From positions 71,288,351 through 71,352,350 of the forward strand of contig CM053162.1 in assembly GCA_028571685.1 (NCBI GenBank): a DNA stretch of 64,000 nt. Direction: 5' to 3'. Position 1 is the stretch's first letter; each line of letters opens with the position of its first letter. Source of the stretch: Heterohyrax brucei (lineage: Eukaryota > Chordata > Mammalia > Hyracoidea > Procaviidae). A program made the translations under genes and the position numbers. This document shows, in pieces, positions 34,454 to 47,500 of the stretch. The notes beneath the pieces were generated by a model. That model was not told the DNA's origin and did no database searches. It saw only the letters and a list, made by a program, of their open reading frames with translations.

Positions 34454-35005
34454 GAGATGTGACAGTTAAGTCGGCAAATTGTTCTGAGTGCTACACACCT
34501 CATTGCTGAGTATCACTGTGGTCACCTTTGGAGTATTCCCCTTGGGAAGCAACGCCCCAGTGCCAGAGCCTAGTCCACTCTTCAAAGCAATTTTGGAACT
34601 CTTTCTGGAACGGCCACTGTGCACACTGGCACGGTGGCAGGTTCACCAGCTGGATTATCTAATTGTCTGTGAGGGAGCTTTTAGCCAGTCAACAAATAAC
34701 TGTGTTGGAACACCCTCGCTACTCACCTGATCGGGCCCCCAATGACTTTTTCTTTACCTGAAGGTAAAGGAAATATTGAAAGGAAGACGTTTCGATGACA
34801 TTGAGGATGTCGAGGGTAATATGACAACAGCTCTGATGGCCATTCCAGGAAAAGAGTTCCAAAATTGCTGTGAAAGGTGGACTAGGTGCTGGCATTGGTG
34901 GATAGCTTCCCAAGGGGAGTAATTTGAAGGTGACTTCAGTGATACTCAGCAATGAGATATGTGGCCCTTTTTGTAGGATAAGTTCATGGACTTAACTAGC
35001 AGTAT
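34454..35005 (+). mobile_element. Mariner-like element with about 165-bp inverted arms, copy C
   Basis: The best copy for seeing the structure. The left arm (34454-34620) and right arm (34840-35005) are reverse complements over most of their length, sharing for example GTGATACTCAGCAATGAG and GCTTCCCAAGGGGA. Between them is a remnant of mariner transposase including a YSPDRAPNDFF-like motif, where the final Asp is kept. Most of the transposase is absent, so the element is non-autonomous. Confidence 0.82.
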
Positions 35006-36329
35006 TCATATGAAGGAAACCACTTAATTCTCTTACCACATAGGGTTAATTTCCCTAACTACATAAATAGCTTCTGCATGAAAAAGATGAATAATTCAGT
35101 AGAAAGTGAGAAAGGAAATTCACACAGAGTTTTAAGACCCTTAAGCATGTGAACGTACATTTTACTTCACTCAGAATAAGAGAAATATCAAGTAAAACCA
35201 CCCTGGGACGCCGTTTTTCACCTGTGTGCTGGACAAAGATAAAAAAGTTTGAAGACATTCCATTGATGAGGACACGTTTACATGCCACTTCTGAATGTGT
35301 AAATTGGCACAATTCTATGGCAGGCAGTTTAATGACGGTGTCACAAGTTCACATGACCTTTGAGCTAACAAGTGCACTCATAGGAACTTGTTCTGTAAAT
35401 ATATTTGCATATATGCAACAACTACTTAAGTATGCAATCATTTCGCTTGAGCACTGTTTGCAGCTGCAAAAGAGTGGAACCAAACTGAATGCCCGTGAGT
35501 AAGGGGTTAACCCCATACCATCAAGTCAATTCTGACCCATAGCAATCCTACAGGATAGAGCAGAACTGCCCCCTGAGTTTCCAAGGAGTGCCTGGTGGAT
35601 TCAAACTGCTGAGCTTCCAGTTAGCAGCTGTAGCACATATCAACCATGCCACCAGGATTTCCTCAGTGAGAGTTAGTTAAATTAAATAATGGGACAGTTT
35701 GCAGCCAAAAAAAAAGATTTTTTTGTAATATTCAAATGTATTTGTAATTTTGTAAAATTTCATGTATTGATATGCAATGACTGTTAAAATATAATAAACT
35801 GCAAAAACAGGATACAGAAATACATTCCAGTCTCTTCTATTTAGGTAAGAAAAAAAGAAAGGTTTAAAAAAATGTATTTTCATATAAACAAAGTATCTCT
35901 GAGAGATGCCCCAGAAGCTAATAACATTGTTCACCTCCAGAAAGTTAATAGTTATCTGAGGAATAAAAGTGGGAAGGTGATTTTTTTTCTATATGTCCTT
36001 TTGTAACTTTTGAATTTTGAGCCATCTGAATATATTGTGTATTCAAAATAAATAAAAGTTAAACATTTTTTTTTAAAGTTGAGCAAACATTATAATACGA
36101 TGGCTTTATGCAAGTTTCTTATATATATATATAAAAGAAGGTTCTACTGATAAAAAAAATTTGGAAAATCACTGACCTAAGTTATACTCTGATTTCTTGA
36201 CCTGACCTCCAGTGAGACATCGATCTGAGTTGTCCTGGACTGTCTACAGGCTAACTGTAAAAAGTTCATGGACAAAGGCTCAAATGGAATTCTCGAAGGT
36301 TCTGTCCAGCCAGAGCAGGTGCATAATGG
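35006..36329. other. M1AP intron 1: SINE plus unassigned AT-rich DNA
   Basis: Apart from the reverse SINE at 35507-35661 and an (AT) run at about 36121-36133, nothing is recognised. Confidence 0.4.
35507..35661 (-). mobile_element. AfroSINE-type SINE
   Basis: Reverse copy: TCAAGTCAATTCTGACCCAT at the tail side and CATGCCACCAGGATTTCC at the head. Confidence 0.87.
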
Positions 36330-36840
36330 CCCACCAATATCAGCCATTCTGAGTCCTCCAGATCAATAATGCATGGCTACTGATTCAGTATCAGTATTTT
36401 TCATCAACACCATAATTCAAAGGCATCAGTTCTTCTTCAGTTTTCCTTATCCACTGTCCAGCTTTCATATTCATATGAGGCAACCAAAACACCATTGCTT
36501 GGGTCAGATGCACCTTAGTCCTTAAAGTGACATCTTTGCTTTTTTTTTTTTAATGATGCTTTAGAGTCATCTTTTACAGCAGATGGAAACACTGGTGGCA
36601 TAGTGGGTTAAGTGCTATGTCTGTTAACCAAAAGGTCGGCAGTTCACTCTGTGGGGCAATTCTACTCTGACCTCTACGGTCACTATGAGTCAGACAAGAC
36701 TCGATGGCAGTGGGTTTGGTTTGGGCCTTTTTTCTACAGCAGATTTATCTAGTGCAATGCATCTTTTGATTCCTTGACAACTTCAGTCTTTTCTCCATTT
36801 ATCATGATGTTATCATGAAACCAACTTTGTATCCCTTATT
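36330..36840 (-). mobile_element. RTE fragment interrupted by a SINE
   Basis: Reverse RTE text (TTCAGTTTTCCTTATCCACT, GACATCTTTGC) is split at 36586-36728 by a plus-strand AfroSINE. It resumes with TACAGCAGATTTATCTAGTG and runs to about 36825. Confidence 0.8.
36586..36728 (+). mobile_element. AfroSINE nested in RTE
   Basis: Head GGAAACACTGGTGGCATAGT, B-box region GGTCGGCAGTTC, tail GGTCACTATGAGTCAGACAA. It inserted into a reverse RTE fragment and has an internal deletion after the B box. Confidence 0.85.
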
Positions 36841-37059
36841 TCTTATCCTGACTTTCTAACGACCAGTCCAACCGAGCCACAGCTCTGTGGTTCCCAGAAA
36901 ACTCTTCACCTTCACCATGGCCATGGTTTACATGACTCAGCTCTGACCTACACCTCTGAGTCTGATGCCTCCCACAGATATGGGGGTGTCATCCTATTTC
37001 AAGGCAACCACTGATCTAGAGACTCCACCCTGGACACTACATTTCTAGAACTAAGTCCT

Positions 37060-37965
37060 GCCATACTTAGACCGAGAGGCACTTGTTCAAACAACAAAGG
37101 GTTACTGCATGGTCGGAAATCAACAAATGTGTGCGTCAGATTGTGTGCTTTCATCCTGTCTACTCAATCTGTCTATTGAGCAGATAAACCAAGAAGCTGA
37201 ACTATAAGAAGAATGAGGTGTCAGCATTGGAGGAAGACTCATTAACAAGCTGAGCTATGCAAACAATGCAACCCTGCTTGCTGAAAGTGAGGAAGCACTT
37301 ACTAATGAACATTAAAGGCTACAGCCAGCAATATAGTTATCAATCACCATCACACTGCCCTCGAGGCAATTCTGACTCACAGAAACCGTATAGGACAATA
37401 TGGTTATACCTCAGCCTAAAGAAAACAAAAAGCAGCATCATGATAAATGGAAAAAGAAAGAAGTTTTCAACAGTATTATGCTCATGGAAGTGCAGTCAAG
37501 AAACCAAAAGATGCATTGCGTTAGGTAAATTTACTGTAGAAGACCTCTCTAAGGTTCTGGGCAAGGAACAAAGAAGAAAGAAGCCAGAAGAACTGATGCC
37601 TTTGAATTGTGTTGTTGGAAAAAAGTGTTGAATATCCCATGGACCGCCAAACGAACAAACAGATCTGCTCTGGGAGAAGCACAACCATAGTGCTCCTTGG
37701 AAGCAAAGATGGGGAGACTGCGACTTACATACTTTGGATGTGTTATCAGGAAGAATCAGTCCGTGGAGAAGGACATCATGCTTGGTGGAGGGGAGGAGCA
37801 AAAAAGAGGAAGACCCTCAACAAGATGGACTGACACAGTGGGCGCAACAACGGACTTGCACGTGAAAACGATTGTGGATGTGGCACAAGACTGAGCAGTG
37901 TTTTGTTCTGTTGTGCAGAGGGTCACTATAAATTGGACCTGACTCAACGGCACCTAACAAGATAC
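37060..37965 (+). mobile_element. RTE-type LINE fragment
   Basis: Plus-strand pieces of the RTE C-terminal region: CIALGKFTVEDLSKVL, MGRLRLTYFGCVIRKNQSVE and the tail GGTCACTATAAATTGGACCT then CACCTAACAAGA. A fragment of reverse AfroSINE is embedded at 37343-37402, and part of the middle is deleted. Confidence 0.82.
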
Positions 37966-38512
37966 TTGTAAATTCACCCATACTGTACAACTTCAGCTGC
38001 TTTCTTTTAATCATTCTGCCTAACCATCTGCATTCTAACTGGTAATAGAATCTCAGAGGGGATAGATGGCTTATCTGGAAATAAAAATATAAAATATTAC
38101 TGAAGTAACCCTGCCCTCAGAAATCCCCTAACCCTAAAAGTAGGAGAAAGTATCTCAAGAAGTCAGGATACATTCATATGTACAGTGGTGTCTGACTGAA
38201 ACTAAAGCCAGTCAGAGGCCCTGGATACCACATGGTTCCAGGACAGCCTGCTTTCTGAGGTGGGTTACTGTTTGCCCTGGCCGGGGAGACCCACACCCAA
38301 CTACTGGGCTTATGTTGAAACAGGACCCTGGGCAATCATCCTACCTTATGCAACACTGAATGATCCGTAAGAATTGTTGGCAACTTCACACCTATGTACA
38401 GTACTACACTGTTCTGCATCTAGATTCAAGGGGCTATTTCACTCACTCCCAAATACCTTGTATTCTGGCACATCCTCATGGTCATGCCCCTTCCTGCAGT
38501 CTTGACTCCTCA

Positions 38513-38706
38513 AACGAAACCAGTTGTCTAATCAATTCCAACTGATAGCGACCCTATGGACAGAGCAGAGCTGCCCTCAGGGCTTCTGAGGCTGTCATCT
38601 ACAAGAGCAGCGGCTACATTTTTCTTCCGTGGAGCAGACAGTGGGTTCAAACCGCCAGCCTTTCTGTTAGCAGCCAGACGCTTAACCACTGCTCCACCAG
38701 GGCTCC
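38513..38706 (-). mobile_element. AfroSINE-type SINE
   Basis: Reverse copy with a small internal insertion: AATCAATTCCAACTGATAGC at the tail side and ACTGCTCCACCAGGGCTCC at the head. Confidence 0.85.
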
Positions 38707-38726
38707 TTCCGTGACCCAAAACACCG

Positions 38727-38882
38727 AACCCATTGCCACTGAGTCAATTCTGACTTGTAGGGACCCTAAAGGACAGGGTAGAACTGCCCCATAGAGTTTC
38801 CATGGAGTGCCTGGTGGATTTGAACTACTGACCTTCTGATTAGCAGGTGTAGCACTTAACCATTACACCACCAGCATTTCCC
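38727..38882 (-). mobile_element. AfroSINE-type SINE
   Basis: Reverse copy 20 bp beyond the previous one, same orientation: GAGTCAATTCTGACTTGTAG to CCATTACACCACCAGCATTT. Confidence 0.87.
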
Positions 38883-41695
38883 CAGGACGCCTAGTGGTGA
38901 TAAATGTAGAAAATGATGGGTCTCATTCACTGCGCTAGTCTCCGTCTGTTCTGGGCTCAGTTCCTATGTCTAGTGATATATTCTCACTCCATAGAATTTT
39001 CAAGCCACCAGTTCCTGGCTACAGCGCCAGTTTGTGTCCAGATTTTAGAGGATGGAGTTCAAGATCCTTGACATCAAGGCTGACTTGTACACAACTCATG
39101 TCTCAAAGACTGACGGCCGGTTGTAGCCTATCAATTTGACATTACGGATGATTCCCAAACCCCACTGTACTCATTCCAACAAAGTCCTCCCCAGGGGGAC
39201 TCTTCGGTGCTGTGGATCAGAACAAGGTGGACCCCGGTGTGTTGGGCCTCAGAAGAGAACACCTTCTTGGCACATCTGTAACACCCGTCTACAGAAAGCT
39301 GGAAGACATGGAGTGAGGGTCCGTCAGTCCTTAGCCATTCATCCTAGCTTCCACCCCTCTAGTCTAGGCCCACGTAACTGGATCAGCGACTTGACTCTGC
39401 AACTGGAAAAACCCACTGAGTGATCTAAGACAGAGAGCCTGAATTAGGTAAGCGACTCCCAACAGTGTGATTTGCCAGCTTCAGTACCTGATTCACCAGG
39501 AAGGGAGCGGGCTGGAGAGCAATAGTAAGGACCTGCATTTAAACTCAGGAACTTCCGATAACGTGATTGAATCTCTCACATTGGAAACCTCCATCTCCCA
39601 TCCAGGGAGGTTGAGTGGGGAGCTAAGGGAAGTTACGGGATTGGACAGCTTCCTGTCATCTCTAACTATGCCTCGTGACCAGATTGCAGATTGCAGGGAG
39701 CTGGAAAACACAGGGCTTTAATACATCCTCATCCTCTGCATCCAGCAGCTTCCCACAGGACCCCAACCCCAGTGGTTTCACACCCTTTGGACTAGGGACT
39801 CAGCTCTGAGCTGTTTTCGGGGTTGCCTTGTAGAACACCACCTGCATGATTCATGAAGAGGAAAGCTGAGAACAATTAGGACTTTGTCTAGCATTTGCCC
39901 ATCTGTTCTCAGCCTTGGATATATGGAAACGGCTGCTGGGCCAGACGGTATGAGCTCTTCAGATCTGAGGCAATTACAGTTCCAGAGAAGGCTGCCTTTG
40001 AAAATCACTTACAGAACCAGAAGTTCCTGAGGGGTCAGATTTCATTTTCAAGAGGTATAAAGCTTAAATATGTTTTCAGCCTACTTGTATTTAAGTGATG
40101 ATAAGCTTTTAGATGAACTGAGTGTATGGCCTCCCACTTCAACAAACAGGAAGCATCCTCATCTGCCCTGGTCACTTGGTCTTATTTCTGCAGACCAGGA
40201 ATATCCTGAAAGTAGTGACTGTTCATTTTATTTGATTACTGTCAGAACAGCAGCTTCATTTCAATATTGTCAAAACCATTGCATTTGGCAGAATAACTCA
40301 ATAGTCCAACAGACAATATTTTCAAATCTTATTGGACGATCATCTTTTCCTAATGGTTTTTGTCTCCTCCCAGCAAATACATGAGTAGGCCCTTCTATTT
40401 TTTTAAAAGAATTAATTACAGGAAGCAATTTAAGATTTCTGTTTTCAAAATAAAATTACATTGACTTTTTTCTGATATGAGATTATGTTGTCATTTCAGA
40501 AAATTCAAATGTGGAAAAGCACAGTCGGGTGACCGCTGTCAAAGCTGGGAGTTGGAAGCACACCTGGGCTTCGGTTCCTGCCACAATGAAGAGTTTTTTT
40601 TTTATGGCACCAAATCAGTTAAAACTAGATTGACGTGTAAGGAACAGCACCCCAAACTAAAGAGCAGCTTGAATAAGATAGACGTCTCAGGCAACACAAG
40701 AAAGTACGGGGAGTGCAGAGGGTACTGGGTGATGTTTTCAGAGACAGAGGACACCAAAATAATTGTAATTTCTTTATGCAGTTTTTCATCAGTAATTTTT
40801 TAAATTTTTTATAGAAATATCCCTGTGGTTAGTTTCAACAATGAAAACATTTTTTGTGAGCCCAGCTTACACGTCTCAATGGAGCTGCAAGGCTGAAACC
40901 TCTGGGCTCTTATGTTTGGACCCTTCTGCAGTGCCCCACTCAACTGTCAGCGTGGCTCACTTACGGTGACACTTTGAGTCACATGGTCTCAGCTGCAAGT
41001 GCTGCAAGCCTTTTGGTGTTGTTTTTGGTTTATTACTTTCTTAGTTACAAATTTGGTCTAATTGTCTGATGTTTCAGCTATGATATTGAGGGAATTCATG
41101 TTTATGAATCCATATGTATCAGTAACTTTTTTTGAGCATGAAGTAGTAGTTAAAGGAAAAGAGAAAAATCAAACAACAAGAGTACAAAAAAAACAACTGA
41201 GGATTCTGTACAGTCTGTATGGGAGGAGGCCTGTGCAGGGGAACGGGGGGGTGGGTTGACACCAACCCTAGTGATGCCACTGAGAAGGCCCCATCTGTCT
41301 TAAGTGACTTCGGGCGGTCTCGAGCCAGCCCGGCAGCTCCGCAGCCCCCAGAAAACCGTGCTTCTCCTGGTGTGGCTCCTTGCCCCACCGTCTGCAGCAC
41401 CTCTGCTGTCTCAGGGTCTAAGCTGTCTCCTCAAGTTCGAGCTCTTTGCCTGTTTTCCAGAGCAAGAGGGAGAGAAAGGAGAGCAAAGGGTACCCCGTCA
41501 CCCTTTCCGTACACCCCCTCAAAGGAAGAGAGGAAAGGGGGGAGGGAGAAGAAGAGGGAGGAAGAAGGGAGGAAATGTCATTTTACATAAATGGGACAAT
41601 ACCGTGCCAAATGATTTGAATCTAATTTTGCTAATTAGCAATATATTATAGAACTTTTTCCGTGTCTGTAAGTACAGAGGCACATTATAATTTTA
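38883..41695. other. M1AP intron 1: unassigned
   Basis: No exon or repeat family recognised. 41521-41577 is a purine-rich, GA-dominated low-complexity tract. Confidence 0.4.
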
Positions 41696-42570
41696 AGTGA
41701 CTACATCATGTTTAATTGTACCGTCATCAATCAGTTAGTTAAGCCCCTGTTGATGAACATTTGGGTCCCTTTTCTTGGCCATTGTAATCAACACTCCACT
41801 GCTGCAGGAAGTAGACTTACATCATCGGACATTTGTTTACCAGGATATGTTCCTGAAGTATGAACCCTGACCATTAACTTCATGAACTCGTGCTAAAGAA
41901 AGAGCTGCAATACCTCAGTGTTGAATATCACTGTGGTCATCTCTGAAGTACCCCCTTGGGAAGCTGTGCACTGACGCCAGTGCCTAGTCCATCCTTGAAA
42001 GCAATTTTGAAGTTCTTTTTCCTGGAATGGCCTTCAGAGCTGTCGCCTGATGAAGTCTGATGAGTTCATGAACTCATCCCTAGAAAAAGTGCTTTGAAGC
42101 ATGGACTAGGCATTAGTGTCGGTGCATAACTTCTCAAAGAGAGTACTTCAAATATGATCATGGTGATATTCAGAAATGAGGTTTGTAGCACTTTTCCTAG
42201 GATGAGTTCGTGAACTTAATTGGCAGACCTCATGACAGTCCTTGACCACAGGTTATATACATTCAATGTTTTTAGTTTAAACTGCTCTCCAGAAAGATGG
42301 TGCCAAGAACAAAAATTCCTATTTTTTCACATCCTTAGCCAGCCATTGCCACTTAGTAAGTGCTCTCAGTCTTTTTTTATTGTTGTCAGTCTGGCAGGAA
42401 TTAAATAATTATCTACCGTACCTTCCTTTCCGTTTTTCTGATGGGGACTGTGCACATCTTCTCCCTTGTTAATCAGTCATCTGTATTTGTTCTTCTGTGA
42501 GTTGCATGTTCACACCATTCACCCATCTTTCAACTGATAGGCTAGCCTATAGTTTGTATTATTCTTTTTC
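41696..42570 (-). mobile_element. Reverse L1M-like segment carrying a mariner copy
   Basis: The flanks (41696-41872 and 42233-42570) read as the antisense L1 segment common in mammals, such as gatgaacatttgggtccctt and later gagttgcatgttcacaccat. A mariner-like element is inserted between them. Confidence 0.55.
41873..42232 (+). mobile_element. Mariner-like element, copy D (arms only, rearranged)
   Basis: The two inverted arms of the family with no transposase between them: left arm 41873-42027, right arm about 42075-42232 ending GTTCGTGAACTTAATTGGCA. The short centre (about 42045-42080) contains GAGTTCATGAACTCATCCCT and AGAAAAAGTGCT, which is outer-end sequence of the family in an internal position. 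It is a fold-back structure made by deletion or recombination. Confidence 0.75.
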
Positions 42571-42675
42571 AAATCTCCTAAGTCAGATGCTTTCTTGTTG
42601 TTTTTCAAGGTTATTTTATTTAAAAAAAAAAAAAAAGATTAGTTTCTTATATTAAAAAATAATTGAAAGCAGTCC

Positions 42676-43245
42676 TGTGAGGGTTAAGGTTACATGTCAA
42701 CCTGACTATGCCTGATTCTCAGTGGTTTGGCAGATATGATGTATTCATCCTCCGTTTTGTGATCCAGTGTGAACAGCCAATCCATTTCCTTGGGGGTGTG
42801 GCCTGCATCATGTATATGATGGGCAGAGAGAGCGAGGTGTTCTCACAAAGCTCTCTCTGGATCCTGCAACCAACTTGTTGTCCTCTGAACTCCTGTTCTT
42901 GGGACATTAGCCAGCAACCTGCCATCTGACCTACAGACCTTGGAGTTCATCAGCTCTTATGACCTCGTGAGCCAGAAGCCTTGTGCCAGACTTATGGCTC
43001 TGGGGTTCCTCAGCCTCTGCAACCACATGGGTTAGGAGACACCTCCAGCCTGATGCTGACCTGCAGACTGAGAACTGCCAGCCTCCACATGGCCTGAGCC
43101 ATTCCTGGAGCTGACTCCCCCACAGCCTGAGCCGTTCCCTGGAGCCAACTCCCCACGGCCTCAGCCATTCCCTGAAGCTCAAACTCTCTCTATTTTTCTA
43201 TCCATGCCTCATTGTCTGCTTCTCTAGCAAACTCAGCCGGACGCA
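42676..43245 (+). mobile_element. ERV-L type 5' LTR (MLT2-like)
   Basis: Begins TGTGAGGGTTAAGGTTACATGT, written here as TGTGAGGGTTAAGG then TTACATGTCAACCTGAC, the start typical of MLT2 LTRs, and ends near 43245 with GACGCA. A possible primer-binding region TGGCACCAAGAAAAG follows directly. The internal region with pol remnants continues downstream on the same strand. Confidence 0.75.
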
Positions 43246-44135
43246 TTTGGCACCAAGAAAAGTTAAGCAAAACTGTAAGGATGAATTTCTCTGAATTTAT
43301 TCTCAGGCCTGACTGTTCTTAAATGTGCTGTTGACTCTGTCTTCAGTAGTAAAGAGGGCACTGCTAACCCATGACTTGATGTGGCCGTATAAATACACAA
43401 AATATAATTACCAATGGGCCACATATTTGTAAGACAAGGCTCTGAATGATTGCACATTTGACACTTTTCTACAATTTTGTCGAAAGGAAAAGTGTAAGGA
43501 AGCTGACTGATTGGTCCTACTTTCACTAGACAAAGTAGTGTAAGAAAGAGATGAGCTCAGGGCTTCAGAATTGCAACTCACATGTCACATAGAAGACTTG
43601 AAAGTTGCCACTTGTGCCCTGAAAGAAAGTGTTGTGTCTAGCAGTAACAGAACTAATATTGCTCAAAAGCAGACTCAGAGTTTTAATGTAAAAGTGCTTA
43701 AATTACAGTATGAGTTGAATTCCCAACCCTTGAATGTTGTCTGAAGTCAGAATGAGAGCACTGATTGGGAATGAGTGGGATCTCGAAACTTGGGACAGGG
43801 ACGGATGAGCAGACAATCAGTAAGCTGGGAACATTGTGCCCCTAAATTCCTTGAATTACTCGTTTCAGCAGAACCAGCCTTCTCACTTCCATCTGAAGAG
43901 ATTATTCCACCTTTGCCAGCTAAACTACCCTCCACAGTAAAACTATTGTCCCTTCTACCCCATCTGATGAGGTTCACCCAGCTGTGCCTAAAGAGCCTTT
44001 GTCTGAATTAACTGGGGTGACACCTGGACCACTGCCTGAGTCAAATGCCTTACAAGACATTGCTGAATGTCCTCAGAGTCCCCATCACCACCATTCATTT
44101 ATACTTCTAGACCTACCAAAAAAATTTTTAAAAAA

Positions 44136-44279
44136 TCCACTGCCGTAGAGTCAATTCCAACTCATAGTGACCCTATAGGACAGAGTGAAACTGTCCCATA
44201 GAATTTCCAAGAGCACCTGGAGACCTGAACTGCCGATCTTTTCAGTAGCAGACATAGCACTTAATCACTATGCTGCATA
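44136..44279 (-). mobile_element. AfroSINE in ERV-L
   Basis: Reverse copy: GAGTCAATTCCAACTCATAG at the tail side, CACTATGCTGC at the head. Younger than the provirus it interrupts. Confidence 0.85.
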
Positions 44280-44366
44280 ACTAGACTTGAGTCCCGGGGA
44301 GCCCCAAGGGCTAGAGTACAAAGTGAGACCCAGGAGGAGGTATACTACACCACAAAGCACAGCTTG

Positions 44367-44526
44367 GAAAGCCTGGTGGAGTAGTGGTTAAGCACTACAA
44401 CTGTTAATTGAAAGGTCACAGTTCAAATCTACCAGACACTACTTGGAAACTCCGTGGGGAAGTTGTGCTCTGTCTTGGAGGGCCACTATGAGTCAGCATC
44501 GACTTGACAGCAGAGGGTTTTTTTAA
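44367..44526 (+). mobile_element. AfroSINE in ERV-L
   Basis: Plus-strand copy: head AAGCCTGGTGGAGTAGTGGT, B-box region CACAGTTCAAATCTACCAG, tail GCCACTATGAGTCAGCATCG with a T-run. Confidence 0.87.
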
Positions 44527-47500
44527 GCACAGATTCTTCATTTAATGTTTCAGCTCAAGAGGTTAGAAAAATATGTGATAGGTTGGCTCAAGAGTGGAGT
44601 AAGCAGTGGCCTACACTACGAGTTGCAATGCCAAGGCTTCCTTGGCACAGTATTAGAAGAAGAGATCCAATGGCTTGGAGAAATTGACATGCTAGAGTGG
44701 ATTTATCCAGTTAGACTCACAATCTCACCCGTGGAATACACAAATGGTGAGGAACAAATTTGTGAAGGGAGCCCCAGCATCCCTGGAGACTACTGTGATT
44801 GCTATTTCAATATAAGCCAAGTTTGACAGGGAGAACTGCCCTAGATGACTTAAGACATCTAACTTCAGTGGGGCTGATTGGACCTGTGGTAGTAGGGGCC
44901 AAGAAAAACCCTTCATCAGCAGAGACAAGATGAGTGTTGTTACTACCAAGAACAGCAGAATCAAAGCAGTAATCGGAATAGTCTGACTAGTGTGGACTTA
45001 ATGGTCTTGGCTACTTGGTCATGGTATCTGTATGAGTGACATAGATAGGAAACCTACTAAATATTTACATGATTTGCACAAGCAGAAGATTCCTAGGTTA
45101 AGTGATCTACACTAACTTGCCAGAATAGAATCTTAGCCCCTTAATCATTTCTCAGACTTGAGCCAATTTATAGACCCACAATCCTCTCAATGAAGGGAGG
45201 CCACATCTCCTTGAGAAAGGACCTCATTACACTGACAAAAATGTATGCTGTTATTCTCACTCCCAGCCTTCGCCAAAGGAGTCTGTGTCCTTTAATGAGA
45301 GTGACTGTTCACAGGGGAAAAGGAGATATGAACACTTCTCAGGGATCACTGGACACTGGCTGTGAATGGACACTAACTCAGGAGACCCAGACCCTCAACA
45401 TGGCCCTCCAGTTAATGTGGGGGCCTATGGAGGTCCCAGTATTAACAGAATCTTAGCTGAGATCCATCCAGTGGATCCAGAGAATGCCCAAACCCACCCG
45501 GCAGTGATTTCCCTCATTCCAGAATGCATAATTGGAATAGACATACCCGGCAACTGGCAGAACTCCGACGCTGGGTCCCTGACAAATGAAGGTCGGTCCA
45601 TTATGGTAGGAAAAGACAAGTAGCAGCCGTTAGAACAGCCCCTACCTAGAGAAATAGTGAAACAAAGGCAACATTGCGTTCCTGGAGAGGCTGCAAAGTT
45701 AATGCCACCATCAAGGACTTGAAGGGGGTGGGGTAGTGATTCCCACCACATCTGTATTCAGCTGGCCTATTTAACCTGTGCAAAAAAAATGGATGTACCT
45801 TGGAGAATGACAGTGGATTATTGTAAATCTAACCAACTGGTGACTCCGATTGCAGCTGCTATTCCAGATGTGGCTGCATTGCTTGAGCAAAGTAATGTGT
45901 CCCCTGGTGCAGCTGCTGTGCAGCTACTGATCTGGCCAATGCCTTTTTCTTCTGACCTGTTTTGAAGAACAACCCAAAACAGTTTGCCTTTAGCTGGCAA
46001 GGCCATCAGTACATCTTCACTGTCCTGCATCACAGGCATATAAACCCTCCAACCCTATGGCATCATTTAGTACACAAAGACCTTTATCATCTTTCCTTCT
46101 ACAAGACATCACACTGGTCCGTTACATTGATGGTGTTGTGCTGATTGGACCTAGTAAGGAAGAAGTGTCAATGACTCTAGGTTTATTGGTAAGACATTTG
46201 CAGGATGGAGTGTAGAAAATTAACCTCCCAAAATTCAGGCATTCACCTCACTGAAATTTCTAGGGGTCCAGTGGTGTGGGTGAGAGGTGAGTTATTGCAT
46301 CTGGCTCCTCCTGCAACTAAAAAGGACGCACAGTGCCTGGTGGGCCTCTTTGAGTTTTGGTGGCAACATTTTCTTCATTTGGATATGCTCCTCTGGCCTG
46401 TTTAACAAGTGACCCCTAAGGCTTCTAGTTTTGAGTGGGGCCCAGAACAAGAGAAGGTTTTGCAACAGGTTCAGGCCCCTGTGCTAGCCACTTGGGCCGC
46501 AGATCCTGGCTGATCCAGTGGTGCTTGAAGTGTCAGTGACACACAGAGATGCTGTTTGGAGTCTTTGGCAGGCTCCTATTGGTAAATCGTAGCATAAACC
46601 CTTCGGATTTTGGAGCAAATCCCTGTCATCCTCTGCAGATAACTACTCTCCTTTTGAAAAACAGCTTTTGGCTTGCCACTGAGCCATAGTGGAGACTGAA
46701 TGGTTAACCGCAGACCACCAAGTCAGTGTAGAGTGTGAGGTACCCATCACGAACGTGATAGTGTCCCACCCATGGAGTCCTAAAGGTAGACATGTGCAGC
46801 AACACTCTGTTATGAAGTGGAATATGAGCCCAGACAGGGCCAGAAGGCACCTTCCAGTTCCCTAAGGAAGTAGCCAGAGGCCCACGGCCTCCACTCCTAT
46901 TACATCACCTTCTTTCTCGCAGGCTGCACCACGGCCTCATGGGGAGTTCCTTATGATCAACTGACTGAGGAAGAGAATATTCATGCCTGGTTTACAGATG
47001 GTTCTTCACAGAATGCAGGCAATAGTCAAAGTAGACAGGGGCAGTGCTGCAGGCCCATTCTAGGACCTCCGCAAAAAAACTGATGAACGGCAGAACTTTG
47101 AGCAGTGCACCTGGATGTTCCCTTGGCTTAGAAAGAGAAATGGCCACATGTACAATTGTATACTGATTCACAGACTGTGCTCAGTGATTTGGCTGAGCAG
47201 TCAGCCACTTGGAAGGAACATGATTAGAAAATTGGTGATTAAATGGTATGGGGAAGAGACATATGGACAGATCTCACTGAATGGACCAAACAAGTGAAGA
47301 TATTTGTCTCATGTGAGTGGTCACCAAAGGGTGATCTCTGCAAAGGGGGATTTTAGCAATCACATGGATAGGATGACACATTCTATAGAAACCAGTTATC
47401 CTCTTTCCCCAGCTACTCCCATCATTGCTTAATGGGCTCATGAGCAAAGTGGCTGTGGTGGCAAGGATGGAGGTTATGCATGGGCTCAGCAACATGAACT

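Noticed and set aside
36121-36133. Promoter TATA run
   Set aside because: A short simple (AT) repeat in an intron with no other promoter feature.
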